Shown here: piece after piece, positions 8,373 to 15,397 of the stretch
Layout of the letters: every line of letters starts with the position of its first letter
Position numbering within the stretch: position 1 is the first letter of the stretch
Assembly: GCA_029960045.1 (NCBI GenBank)
Contig: JASCOV010000001.1
Span: 186,001 to 250,000 of the forward strand
DNA length: 64,000 nt
DNA from: Flavobacteriaceae bacterium PS02293
GTDB lineage: Bacteria; Bacteroidota; Bacteroidia; Flavobacteriales; Weeksellaceae
Reading direction: 5' to 3'
Notes under the pieces: generated by a model
What the model was told of the DNA's origin: nothing
The model's database searches: none
Seen by the model: the letters and a program-made list of their open reading frames with translations, nothing else
Position numbers and translations under genes: made by a program

Positions 8373-9350
8373 ATGCACGAAAAAGAGTTACAAATAGAAG
8401 TAATGAGGTCGATGGAAGGTAATATGGACGAGTTTATTGCGTCATATCTTACACCGATTGAAAAAATTTGGCAGCCTTCGGATTTCCTTCCTGACAGTTC
8501 CAGCGAGAATTTCAAATACGAAATTGAGGAATTGCAGACGTTTGCCAGAGAAATGCCTTATGACCTTTTTGTAACGTTAATTGGAGATTGCATTACAGAA
8601 GAAGCCTTACCAACTTACGAATCTTGGTTGATGAATTTGGATGGCGTAAATCAAGAAAAAAATACAGGCTGGACCAAATGGATCAGAGCCTGGACAGCTG
8701 AAGAAAACCGTCACGGTGATCTTTTAGGAAAATATCTTTATCTCTGCGGTCGCGTGAATATGCGCGAAATGGAAATCACAACGCAGCATTTGATTAGCGA
8801 TGGTTTTGATATCGGAACAAGCTCTGACCCTTATAAAAATTTTGTTTACACCAGTTTTCAGGAAACTGCAACCAATATTTCGCACAGACGAGTTGGAACT
8901 TTAGCAAAACAATCTGGAAACAAAAAACTGGCACAGATGTGTGGCGTCATTGCAGCAGACGAAGCAAGACATGCCAAAGCTTACAAAGATTTCTCAGCAA
9001 GAATTTTTGAAATGGATGCCAGCGGAATGATGCTCGCCTTCGAAGATATGATGAGAAGAAAAATTGTTATGCCGGCACATTTATTAAGAGAATCAGGGCA
9101 AAAAGCTGGTGAACTTTGGGAACATTTTTCTGATGCAGCACAAAGAGCAATGGTTTACACGGCACAGGATTACATTAATATTTTATCTGATCTTTTGGAC
9201 GAATGGAAAATCGACAGTATGAAAAATCTGAATGACAAAGCGGAAAGAGCTAGAGACTATCTAATGAAATTACCCAACAGACTACAGAGTATATCGGACA
9301 GAATCAAAACTCCGGAACTTCCTTACAGTTTTAAATGGGTTAAAAGTTAA
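8373..9350 (+). CDS. Acyl-ACP desaturase (diiron, fatty-acid desaturase type 2)
   Basis: 325 residues, the usual length for bacterial soluble desaturases. It introduces a cis double bond into acyl chains on acyl carrier protein. The two iron-binding E-x-x-H motifs of the ferritin-like bundle are visible: EENRHG (about 110-115) and DEARH (about 196-200), with further carboxylates in CITEEALPTYE and SFQETATNISH. The start MHEKELQIEVMRSME is supported by a promoter 23 bases upstream. Monocistronic: a compact terminator follows directly. Expected role is adjusting membrane fluidity; the position of the double bond cannot be read from the sequence. Confidence 0.93.
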   Translation: MHEKELQIEVMRSMEGNMDEFIASYLTPIEKIWQPSDFLPDSSSENFKYEIEELQTFAREMPYDLFVTLIGDCITEEALPTYESWLMNLDGVNQEKNTGWTKWIRAWTAEENRHGDLLGKYLYLCGRVNMREMEITTQHLISDGFDIGTSSDPYKNFVYTSFQETATNISHRRVGTLAKQSGNKKLAQMCGVIAADEARHAKAYKDFSARIFEMDASGMMLAFEDMMRRKIVMPAHLLRESGQKAGELWEHFSDAAQRAMVYTAQDYINILSDLLDEWKIDSMKNLNDKAERARDYLMKLPNRLQSISDRIKTPELPYSFKWVKS

Positions 9351-9356
9351 ATATAG

Positions 9357-9380
9357 ATGCGCTGATAGAGCGCATTTTTT
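9357..9380 (+). terminator. Rho-independent terminator after desaturase
   Basis: Arms ATGCGCT (9357-9363) and AGCGCAT (9369-9375), 5-base loop, T-run of six. Confidence 0.85.
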
Positions 9381-9451
9381 ATGAATTATATTATGGAGAT
9401 GAATTGAAAGTCTTTTATCTTTGCTCTATTTTCTTTACTCTACATAATTCG

Positions 9452-9459
9452 TATATTTG
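9452..9459 (+). promoter_or_regulatory. -7 element TATATTTG before the HAD-like gene
   Basis: Exact TAnnTTTG match 26 bases before the ATG at 9486. Confidence 0.6.
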
Positions 9460-9485
9460 CACACTTATTTATATAAAAATACATA

Positions 9486-9920
9486 ATGATAAAAAGTAAC
9501 AAAAAGCTGGCGATCGATTTTGACGGGACTATTGTTGATGATGCTTATCCGGGAATAGGGAAGACAAAAACATTTGCTTTTGAAACGCTTAAAAAACTTC
9601 AGGGAGAAGGTTACCGTCTGATTCTTTGGACATACAGACACGGAAAAGCTTTGGAAGAAGCTGTGGAATTTTGCAAGAAAAACGGATTGGAATTCTATGC
9701 AGTAAATTCAAGTTTTGAAGGTGAAATTTTTGACCACGAAACTCAATCCAGAAAAATAGACGCAGATCTTTTCATAGATGACAGAAATCTTGGTGGATTC
9801 CCAGGTTGGGGAGAAATCTATCAGATCATCAATGAAAGAATTGAATTCCAAATGGCTGGAGGAGAAGTTCATGCTTACTCCAAAATGAAAAAAGAAAAGA
9901 AAAAAGGCCTTTTTTGGTAA
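9486..9920 (+). CDS. Small HAD-superfamily hydrolase (BT0820-like)
   Basis: 144 residues. The N-terminus shows the HAD motif I LAIDFDGTIVDD (about 8-19; the two Asp are nucleophile and acid/base). LILWTYRHGKALEEAV (about 45-60) matches motif II, with the Thr of LWTYR in the hydroxyl position. ADLFIDDRNLGG (about 96-107) is motif IV with paired acidic residues binding Mg2+. It lacks a large cap domain, as in the BT0820 group of Bacteroidetes. The substrate is unknown. The Lys-rich tail KMKKEKKKGLFW is characteristic of an unstructured end. Cytoplasmic; its own promoter lies upstream. Confidence 0.85.
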   Translation: MIKSNKKLAIDFDGTIVDDAYPGIGKTKTFAFETLKKLQGEGYRLILWTYRHGKALEEAVEFCKKNGLEFYAVNSSFEGEIFDHETQSRKIDADLFIDDRNLGGFPGWGEIYQIINERIEFQMAGGEVHAYSKMKKEKKKGLFW

Positions 9921-9977
9921 AAAGCAAGACAAAAGGATAAAGGCAAAAGATTCAAGTGAAACAACACAGATTTTGAA

Positions 9978-10337
9978 ATGAGAGAAAATGATTTGCTTCA
10001 GCGAACTTTTATTTTCGGAGTTAATTGTTTGAAATTTCTAAAAACTTTGCCAAGTTCTTATGAAATTAATGTTATAAAAGTTCAGCTTTCAAAGGCTTCA
10101 ACATCTATAGGAGCCAATTATGAAGAATCTCAAGCGGGATCTTCGAAAGCAGATTTTAGAAATAAGATTAGAATCTCTTTAAGGGAGGCAAGAGAGTCAA
10201 ATTATTGGCTCAGAATTATCAAAGCTTTAGAAATCTCGGACAATCCAGAACTTCCAAAACTTTTGCAGGAAAGTCTTGAACTTAAAAATATCTTAGGCGC
10301 AATTTTAAATAAAAAAAAACAGATAATTAAAAAATAA
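9978..10337 (+). CDS. Four-helix-bundle protein (23S rRNA IVS / Avd-like family)
   Basis: 119 residues, all helical, with the family pattern QLSKASTSIGANYEESQAG (about 35-53) and KIRISLREARESNYWLRIIK (about 63-82). Related proteins are encoded in 23S rRNA intervening sequences, in standalone copies scattered through Bacteroidetes genomes, and as the Avd accessory factor of diversity-generating retroelements; their biochemical role outside DGRs is unclear. No reverse transcriptase or template repeat is present nearby, so a DGR role is not supported. It is flanked by imperfectly complementary AT-rich tracts (9929-9955 and 10372-10398). It lies 57 bases after the HAD gene. Confidence 0.85.
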   Translation: MRENDLLQRTFIFGVNCLKFLKTLPSSYEINVIKVQLSKASTSIGANYEESQAGSSKADFRNKIRISLREARESNYWLRIIKALEISDNPELPKLLQESLELKNILGAILNKKKQIIKK

Positions 10338-10371
10338 CTATAGTAAGAATATTTGGGAAGTAAATTATTGA

Positions 10372-10434
10372 TTCTTTTTACTTTTATCTTAATTCTTAAA
10401 ATTTTTATCTTTTTACTTTTATCTTGATTCTTAA
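10372..10434 (+). repeat. Tandem direct repeat upstream of map
   Basis: TTTTTACTTTTATCTT followed by A or G and ATTCTTAA occurs twice (about 10375-10399 and 10412-10436), separated by an AT spacer. A similar pyrimidine-rich tract lies before acrB (15357-15390), and a purine-rich complement lies at 9929-9955. It resembles simple intergenic repeats; the function is unknown. Confidence 0.55.
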
Positions 10435-10438
10435 TAGT

Positions 10439-11248
10439 ATGATTCAACTCAAAACAATAGAGGAGCTTCGCCTGATGAAGCAAAGTGCAAGATTGGTTTC
10501 CCAAACTCTGGGTATGCTGGCAAAAGAAATTAAGCCAGGAATTAATACATTGTCACTTGATAAATTAGCACATGAATTTATAAAAGATCACGGCGCTGAA
10601 CCTGCATTTTTAGGTTACGGCGGATTTCCGGCTTCACTTTGTATCTCTCCGAATGACCAAGTCGTTCACGGATTTCCAAACACCGATATTCTGAAAGAAG
10701 GTGATGTTTTATCAGTAGATTGTGGCGTTTTCTGGAACGGATTTGTTGGCGACCACGCCTACACTTTTGAAGTTGGAGAAGTTTCTGCTGAGAACAAAAA
10801 GTTGCTGAGAGTTGCAAAAGAATCACTTTATAAAGGAATAGAGCAGTGTATCAGAGGAAAGCGTGTTGGTGATATTTCCAACGCTATCCAAAAACACTGT
10901 GAAAAAGAAGGTTATGGCGTTGTTCGCGAATTGGTTGGACACGGTGTTGGTAGAAAAATGCACGAAGATCCACAAGTTCCAAACTACGGAAAACCTGGAA
11001 GTGGTAAAGTATTGAAAGACGGAATTTGCCTTGCAATTGAGCCAATGATCAACCTTGGAACCGAAAAAGTGAAATTCCATAATGATGGCTGGACAGTGAC
11101 AACTTTGGACAACAAAACATCGGCACATTTTGAACACGATGTTTGTATCATCAATGGAAAACCTGTTTTGCTTTCTACTTACGATTATATTTACGAAGCT
11201 TTGGGAATTAAATCTGATGAGGAAAAAGCTTTTCAGCTGGATTTTTAA
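10439..11248 (+). CDS. map: Type I methionine aminopeptidase
   Basis: 269 residues from the ATG at 10439; a TTG at 10424 lies inside the upstream repeat and is unlikely. It removes N-terminal Met from nascent proteins. All five metal ligands of the pita-bread fold are present in order: Asp94 (VDCGVFWNG), Asp105 (GDHAYTF), His168 (GHGVGR), Glu201 (IEPMIN) and Glu232 (FEHDV). The spacing equals that of the E. coli enzyme with an offset of three. Lys-rich N-terminal extensions of the eukaryotic type are absent. The methyltransferase gene starts three bases after its stop, so the two are very likely cotranscribed. Confidence 0.97.
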   Translation: MIQLKTIEELRLMKQSARLVSQTLGMLAKEIKPGINTLSLDKLAHEFIKDHGAEPAFLGYGGFPASLCISPNDQVVHGFPNTDILKEGDVLSVDCGVFWNGFVGDHAYTFEVGEVSAENKKLLRVAKESLYKGIEQCIRGKRVGDISNAIQKHCEKEGYGVVRELVGHGVGRKMHEDPQVPNYGKPGSGKVLKDGICLAIEPMINLGTEKVKFHNDGWTVTTLDNKTSAHFEHDVCIINGKPVLLSTYDYIYEALGIKSDEEKAFQLDF

Positions 11249-11251
11249 TTG

Positions 11252-12016
11252 ATGAAAAAATTCACTAAATTTTTACTGAATAAGATCCCGAGACCAATGC
11301 TTATTAATTTGAGCATTTTTTTGCGTCCGTTGATTGTACTGTTTTTCAAAGGAGATAATTTCACCGATCCTATCGATGGAAAATCCTATCGTAAATTCTT
11401 ACCATACGGTTACGGAAAACAACGTGCAAATGCACTTTCTCCTGGAACTTTATCACTGGAAAGACACCGCCAAATGTGGCTTTATCTCCAAAACGAAACT
11501 AATTTCTTTACTGAGAAATTAAAAGTTCTTCATATCGCACCAGAGCAGGAATTTCTCAGAAAATTCAAAAAAATGAAGAATTTGGATTACACTTCTGCCG
11601 ATCTTTTTTCGCCTATTGTAGATGTGAAAGCAGATATTTTGGATTTACCTTTTGAAGATAATAGTTATGATGTGATTATCTGCAACCACGTTTTGGAACA
11701 CATTGTTGACGACAGAAAAGCGATGTCCGAACTTTACCGCGTGATGAAACCGAATGGTTGGGGAATTGTACAAGTTCCGATGAAAAATTCTCTTGAAATA
11801 ACTTACGAGGATTTCACAATCACTGACCCAAAAGAACGTCAGAAACATTTTGGACAGTATGACCACGTTCGCTGGTACGGAATGGATTATTTTGACCGTC
11901 TGAAAAGTGTTGGTTTTGAAGCCGATGCTAATTTTTATTCTCAGAAATACTCAGACGCAGAGATCAAGCGATTTGGACTTAATAAAAATGAAATTCTTCC
12001 TGTCGTAAGGAAATAA
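11252..12016 (+). CDS. Class I SAM-dependent methyltransferase
   Basis: 254 residues. The ATG at 11252 is preferred over the TTG one codon earlier. A short hydrophobic N-terminal helix (PRPMLINLSIFLRPLIVLFF, about 13-32) may tether it to the membrane. The Rossmann core includes KVLHIAPEQEF (about 91-101, equivalent to motif I but with Ala-Pro in place of the usual Gly-Gly), DVKADILDLPFEDNSYDVII (about 125-144) and NHVLEHIVDDRKAMSELYRV (about 146-165), typical of the Methyltransf_11 group. Acceptor substrate unknown. It follows map by three bases; linkage to a shared promoter is inferred. It ends 15 bases from the convergent minus-strand gene without an obvious terminator. Confidence 0.88.
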   Translation: MKKFTKFLLNKIPRPMLINLSIFLRPLIVLFFKGDNFTDPIDGKSYRKFLPYGYGKQRANALSPGTLSLERHRQMWLYLQNETNFFTEKLKVLHIAPEQEFLRKFKKMKNLDYTSADLFSPIVDVKADILDLPFEDNSYDVIICNHVLEHIVDDRKAMSELYRVMKPNGWGIVQVPMKNSLEITYEDFTITDPKERQKHFGQYDHVRWYGMDYFDRLKSVGFEADANFYSQKYSDAEIKRFGLNKNEILPVVRK

Positions 12017-12031
12017 TTATTATGATTCTTC

Positions 12032-12460
12032 CTATTTTTCTGTAAGGAATTTATATTTATTGATGAAATAATCAAATATTCCAACGCATAGATAATAGAT
12101 TCCGCCGAATAGCATATTCATCAAGATATCACGGTTATCAAATAAAAAATAAGATAGTGATATGATTAAAAGGAAAAACCACAAAAGCAATTTTCCAGCG
12201 TAAATACCTGCAAATCTTGCTACCATTTCTTCGTCTTTTATAGTTTGAGACTGAATCAAACATTGGATTAGCATCACAAGATATCCGCACATTAATTCCT
12301 CTTGTTTGAACAAATCAAAGGAATAAAAATACAAAACAGGACCCGACAAAACCAATCCGAAAATCAAAAACTTGAGAAGCATATTAGCTTTTGTCATTTT
12401 CGAAAAAATCAGAATCGAGAAGATAAACAGTGGATAAACCAGAAAAACCGAATACAACAT
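12032..12460 (-). CDS. Small integral membrane protein, unknown function
   Basis: 142 residues from the ATG at 12460; a TTG at 12475 adds five residues (MIYKY). Four hydrophobic helices can be seen: YSVFLVYPLFIFSILIFS, LKFLIFGLVLSGPVLYFYSF, LLLWFFLLIISLSYFLF and MLFGGIYYLCVGIFDYFI. The loop QSQTIKDEEMVARFAGIYAG lies between helices two and three. No motif allows a function to be assigned. It belongs to a minus-strand group of small membrane proteins; its start overlaps or nearly abuts the stop of a 36-codon frame upstream. Confidence 0.65.
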   Translation of the reverse strand: MLYSVFLVYPLFIFSILIFSKMTKANMLLKFLIFGLVLSGPVLYFYSFDLFKQEELMCGYLVMLIQCLIQSQTIKDEEMVARFAGIYAGKLLLWFFLLIISLSYFLFDNRDILMNMLFGGIYYLCVGIFDYFINKYKFLTEK

Positions 12461-12471
12461 ATATTTGTAAA

Positions 12472-12582
12472 TCAATAGTACGTGGGTTTCTTCTCCATCC
12501 GAAATCCAAATAACCTAAAGTACAAAAGCGATAAGTAAAGCGAATTGAAACTGAATAGAATAGGAAGCGTTTGAGGTTTCAT
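12472..12582 (-). CDS. Possible 36-residue peptide upstream of membrane protein
   Basis: ATG at 12582 to TGA at 12472-12474. It begins MKPQTLPILFSFNSLYLSLL and ends in KKPTYY. It is hydrophobic and Leu/Phe/Tyr-rich, and the stop overlaps the possible TTG start (12475) of the next gene, which would allow translational coupling. Equally it could be chance or a remnant of a longer gene. No homologue recognised. Confidence 0.25.
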   Translation of the reverse strand: MKPQTLPILFSFNSLYLSLLYFRLFGFRMEKKPTYY

Positions 12583-12606
12583 AGCATTTTATTTTGCAAG
12601 ACTATT

Positions 12607-13176
12607 TTAATCCCAAATGTCTCTTAAGTAGACCTCTGTACTATCATTTGAACTGTAGATTTCTTGTCCATTTCCTTTTGTATCATAATATTTGAAAACC
12701 AAAATACTATCTCCCATTTTTTCCGGTTTAAACCAATTTTCATCACTGGTTTGTTCGGATGTTTTTATTTTTTCAAATTCAAATTCTTTTTGGGCTAATA
12801 TTCTTTTTAGTTCTTTTGGACAAGTTTTGAAATGTAGCAAAATTGCAGGATCCAGTCGAGGAACTGTTTGGTCTTGATAATTCAAAATATCGACGCAATC
12901 AGTTTCCGGTTTTCCTAACAAACTTTCATAAATCTCAATGCCAGTTCTTGGTTTGCTAAGTTCAGAAACATCGTTATAAACCTTTTTTGTGATATGATAA
13001 GTTTTATTTGTAATTGTGAAAATTCCTATCGCTGCTACAGTTATTGAAATGGATAAAATGACGATTGAAGTGATGATTAGATTTTTCTTCTTTTTTATTA
13101 ATCCAAAAATTAGAATTACCAAAAAAATCATAAATGAGATTCCGGCAATTAGGAGTTCGAAAATTATTTCTTTCAT
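12607..13176 (-). CDS. Membrane-anchored protein of unknown function
   Basis: 189 residues. Two adjacent N-terminal hydrophobic helices (LLIAGISFMIFLVILIFGLI, about 8-27; LIITSIVILSISITVAAIGIF, about 33-53) are separated by KKKKN, giving a hairpin with both ends on the same side. A soluble C-terminal domain (about 60-189) contains two Cys (TDCVDIL, KTCPKEL) that could form a disulfide if periplasmic. Not recognised as a known family. It lies 24 bases upstream of the 36-codon frame and downstream of the broken gene, all on the minus strand. Confidence 0.65.
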   Translation of the reverse strand: MKEIIFELLIAGISFMIFLVILIFGLIKKKKNLIITSIVILSISITVAAIGIFTITNKTYHITKKVYNDVSELSKPRTGIEIYESLLGKPETDCVDILNYQDQTVPRLDPAILLHFKTCPKELKRILAQKEFEFEKIKTSEQTSDENWFKPEKMGDSILVFKYYDTKGNGQEIYSSNDSTEVYLRDIWD

Positions 13177-13229
13177 AAGTGTGTTTTTATTTTCAAAGAT
13201 ATAATTCTATAATAATCTAACCGGAATTC

Positions 13230-13748
13230 TTAGCTTTTAAAATCCATTATTATATTATATAACTTTTTATTATGTCGATTATTAGATAATTTACTGGTTG
13301 TTATCCAGTAAAAAAATATTCCAAAAAATATTGTCAAAACAATTGGAATCCAATGAAATTTTAAAAACACGTATAAAATTATTAAAATAAATAAAAAAAT
13401 AAATTCTAAATAGAAATTATCCTTTTGTGCTATTCGCTGTTTTATAATTATAATATTTCCTTTTCTTTTATTAAGTCTTTCCTGAACTTTTTTAGTCAAA
13501 CTATCAATTGAATAATAAGGGTTATCTAAATCAGAAAGTGTGAAGCAAATTCCAAATTCCAATTCGACAGAATCTAAAAATCGATGAAATTTTCTGACTC
13601 CAACAAACGAATTTTTAATTTGACCTTTTTCTTTTTGTGGATAGGTTAAATAATCCAAAAATGTGATTCATCAAACTTAGGATTTGGTTTGTCTCTTTTA
13701 AGATTAAATATTTCTAAAATTTTGTTTTTTGATTTCAGATTCTGTCAT
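13230..13748 (-). pseudogene. Membrane protein gene broken by two single-base indels
   Basis: A plausible ATG at 13748 opens MTESEIKKQ and then hits a stop at 13704-13706. Dropping one A in the A/T run at 13716-13723 lets it continue as ILEIFNLKRDKPNPKFDESHF; restoring one base in the A5 run at 13657-13661 leads into LDYLTYPQKEKGQ, which continues for 140 residues to the stop at 13230. The intact part has VGVRKFHRFLDSVELEFGIC and two C-terminal transmembrane helices (FIFLFILIILYVFLKF; IPIVLTIFFGIFFYWIT). The three pieces join into one continuous, protein-like sequence. The indels cancel in frame. Real inactivation and homopolymer sequencing error are both possible. Function unknown. Confidence 0.7.
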
Positions 13749-13956
13749 TTTTATAATCATTGTAGTATTTCAAATATCCAAAAATAAATTCTGATTTTCA
13801 ATCATTAATTAAAAGTAAAATTGGTAAATGATTCCGTAATTCTGGTAATCGTTTTTTAATAAGTAGAAATTACTTTTGTTTCATTAAATCTATTAATGAA
13901 AATTAATCATCAAAAAGCGGTGGGAAATCCAACTAAACATCAATTGTTAACTTTTT

Positions 13957-13977
13957 GTTCAAACATTTGTTTGATAA
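13957..13977. promoter_or_regulatory. Palindromic operator candidate upstream of efflux operon
   Basis: TCAAAC and GTTTGA arms form a perfect 6-base inverted repeat around ATTT. The sequence RTTTGTTTGAWAA recurs at 14113-14126, overlapping the start region of the promoter. TetR-family repressors often use such sites at RND operons, but no tetR gene is in the window. Confidence 0.4.
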
Positions 13978-14102
13978 TAATGTGTTAAATATTCATTAAA
14001 ATTATTTTTTAACTTATTGGATTTCAGTAATAATAGTTTTTGTTGATTATATTTGATAGATTTTATTATTGAATACATAAGGTGTAATTTGTATTTAATC
14101 AA

Positions 14103-14110
14103 TAAATTTG
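14103..14110 (+). promoter_or_regulatory. -7 element TAAATTTG of the RND efflux operon
   Basis: Exact TAnnTTTG match 38 bases before the ATG at 14149, supporting that start. Confidence 0.55.
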
Positions 14111-14148
14111 AACGTTTGTTTGAAAACACATCTAAAAAATTAGTATTT

Positions 14149-15297
14149 ATGAGGAATATCGCGCTTAGCTTTTTTGTTGTTTTAGGTCTTTTGACATCTT
14201 GTTCGAAGTCTGAAAATAAGGACGACAAAAAAGAATTGCCGCCACAACCATATCAATATATCGTTGCGAAAAGTGGTCCGGCTGAGAATCTTACCCAATA
14301 TCCAGCAAGACTGGAAGGTGTAGAAAATGTAGAAATTCGTCCAAAGATTGACGGTTTCGTGGAAAGAATTTATGTAGATGAAGGCAGTCAGGTTAGCAAA
14401 GGTCAACTTTTATTCCTTATCAGAAATCCGCAGTATGAGCAATCTGTATTAGCGGCTCAGGCAACGGTTAATAGTGCAAGAGCGCAAGTTGCAACAGCTC
14501 AAATGCAAGTAACAAAAACCAAACCTTTAGTTGATAAAAAAATCATTTCAGCTTATGAGTTACAATCTGCGGAATTGGCACTTCAGTCCGCAAAAGCAGC
14601 TTTGGCAGAGACTCAGGCTCAATTGACCAACGCTCAGGTTAATCAAGGTTATACAAAATTATTCAGTCCTGTAAGCGGTGTTGTTGGAACATTGCCTTAC
14701 AAAGCTGGAAGCTATATTAGCGCAAGTACAGCACAACCTTTGACAACAGTTTCGAATGTTTCAAAGATATTCGCATATTTTTCTATTAATGAGAAACAAC
14801 AGCTGGAATTTTTCAAACACGCTGCTGGAGCTACAATTCAGGAAAAAATTAAGAATTCTCCTTTGGTAGATTTAGTTCTTTCTGATGGAAGCAAATACGA
14901 TGAAAAAGGAAAAATAGAATCCATTAGCGGTTTGGTTGACCCAAATACTGGTTCATTTTCTATGAGAGCAACTTTCCCAAATAGTAAAGGTCTTTTGAGA
15001 AGTGGTTACAGCGCAACGGTTCAGATGCCTAATAGCTTGGAAAGTGTGATTGTCATTCCACAAGCTGCGACGTATGAGATGCAGGGCAAAGTTTTGGTTT
15101 ATCTGATTGGAGCTGATAACAAAGTGAAATCCACCGAAATTAAAGTAGAAAGTCTTCCAGATGGAGTAACTTATGCTGTGACATCAGGATTAAAAGCTGG
15201 TAACAAAGTTGTGGTAGAAGGTATCGGACTTCTAAAAGATGATGCGCAGGTAGTTCCAAAAGAAACGACTTTGCAAAACGTAATCGATAGAAAATAG
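14149..15297 (+). CDS. RND efflux periplasmic adaptor (AcrA/MexA-type lipoprotein)
   Basis: 382 residues from the ATG at 14149, chosen because it starts a lipoprotein signal (SFFVVLGLLTSCSK; Cys about residue 18). The barrel-sandwich/lipoyl halves are visible as RPKIDGFVERIYVDEGSQVSKG (about 61-82) and YTKLFSPVSGVVGTLPYKAG (about 168-187), with an Ala/Gln-rich coiled-coil hairpin between them (VLAAQATVNSARAQVATAQM; ALQSAKAALAETQAQL). The protein bridges the inner-membrane pump and the outer-membrane channel. First gene of the operon with acrB-like and tolC-like genes, preceded by a promoter and an operator-like palindrome. Substrates cannot be predicted; multidrug export is the usual role. 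Confidence 0.93.
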   Translation: MRNIALSFFVVLGLLTSCSKSENKDDKKELPPQPYQYIVAKSGPAENLTQYPARLEGVENVEIRPKIDGFVERIYVDEGSQVSKGQLLFLIRNPQYEQSVLAAQATVNSARAQVATAQMQVTKTKPLVDKKIISAYELQSAELALQSAKAALAETQAQLTNAQVNQGYTKLFSPVSGVVGTLPYKAGSYISASTAQPLTTVSNVSKIFAYFSINEKQQLEFFKHAAGATIQEKIKNSPLVDLVLSDGSKYDEKGKIESISGLVDPNTGSFSMRATFPNSKGLLRSGYSATVQMPNSLESVIVIPQAATYEMQGKVLVYLIGADNKVKSTEIKVESLPDGVTYAVTSGLKAGNKVVVEGIGLLKDDAQVVPKETTLQNVIDRK

Positions 15298-15397
15298 TCT
15301 TTCAAATTATTTTATTAATGTCAAAAGTGAGAATTTGAAAGCTTTCGATTTTGAGAGACTTTTATCATTTATCTTTTTTCCTTTAGTCTAAAAAAAT

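Larger units (their letters stand above)
13749..14148. other. 400-base AT-rich promoter region of the efflux operon
   Basis: It separates the broken minus-strand gene from the efflux operon. It contains the palindrome TCAAACATTTGTTTGA near 13959-13974, a related half-matching site at 14107-14126, and a -7 promoter element at 14103-14110. The frame open from 14053 has no start signal, and the signal peptide begins only at 14149. No other gene seen. Confidence 0.6.

Noticed and set aside
9978..10337. Diversity-generating retroelement, suggested by the Avd-like four-helix-bundle protein
   Set aside because: No reverse transcriptase, template repeat or variable repeat is present around it.
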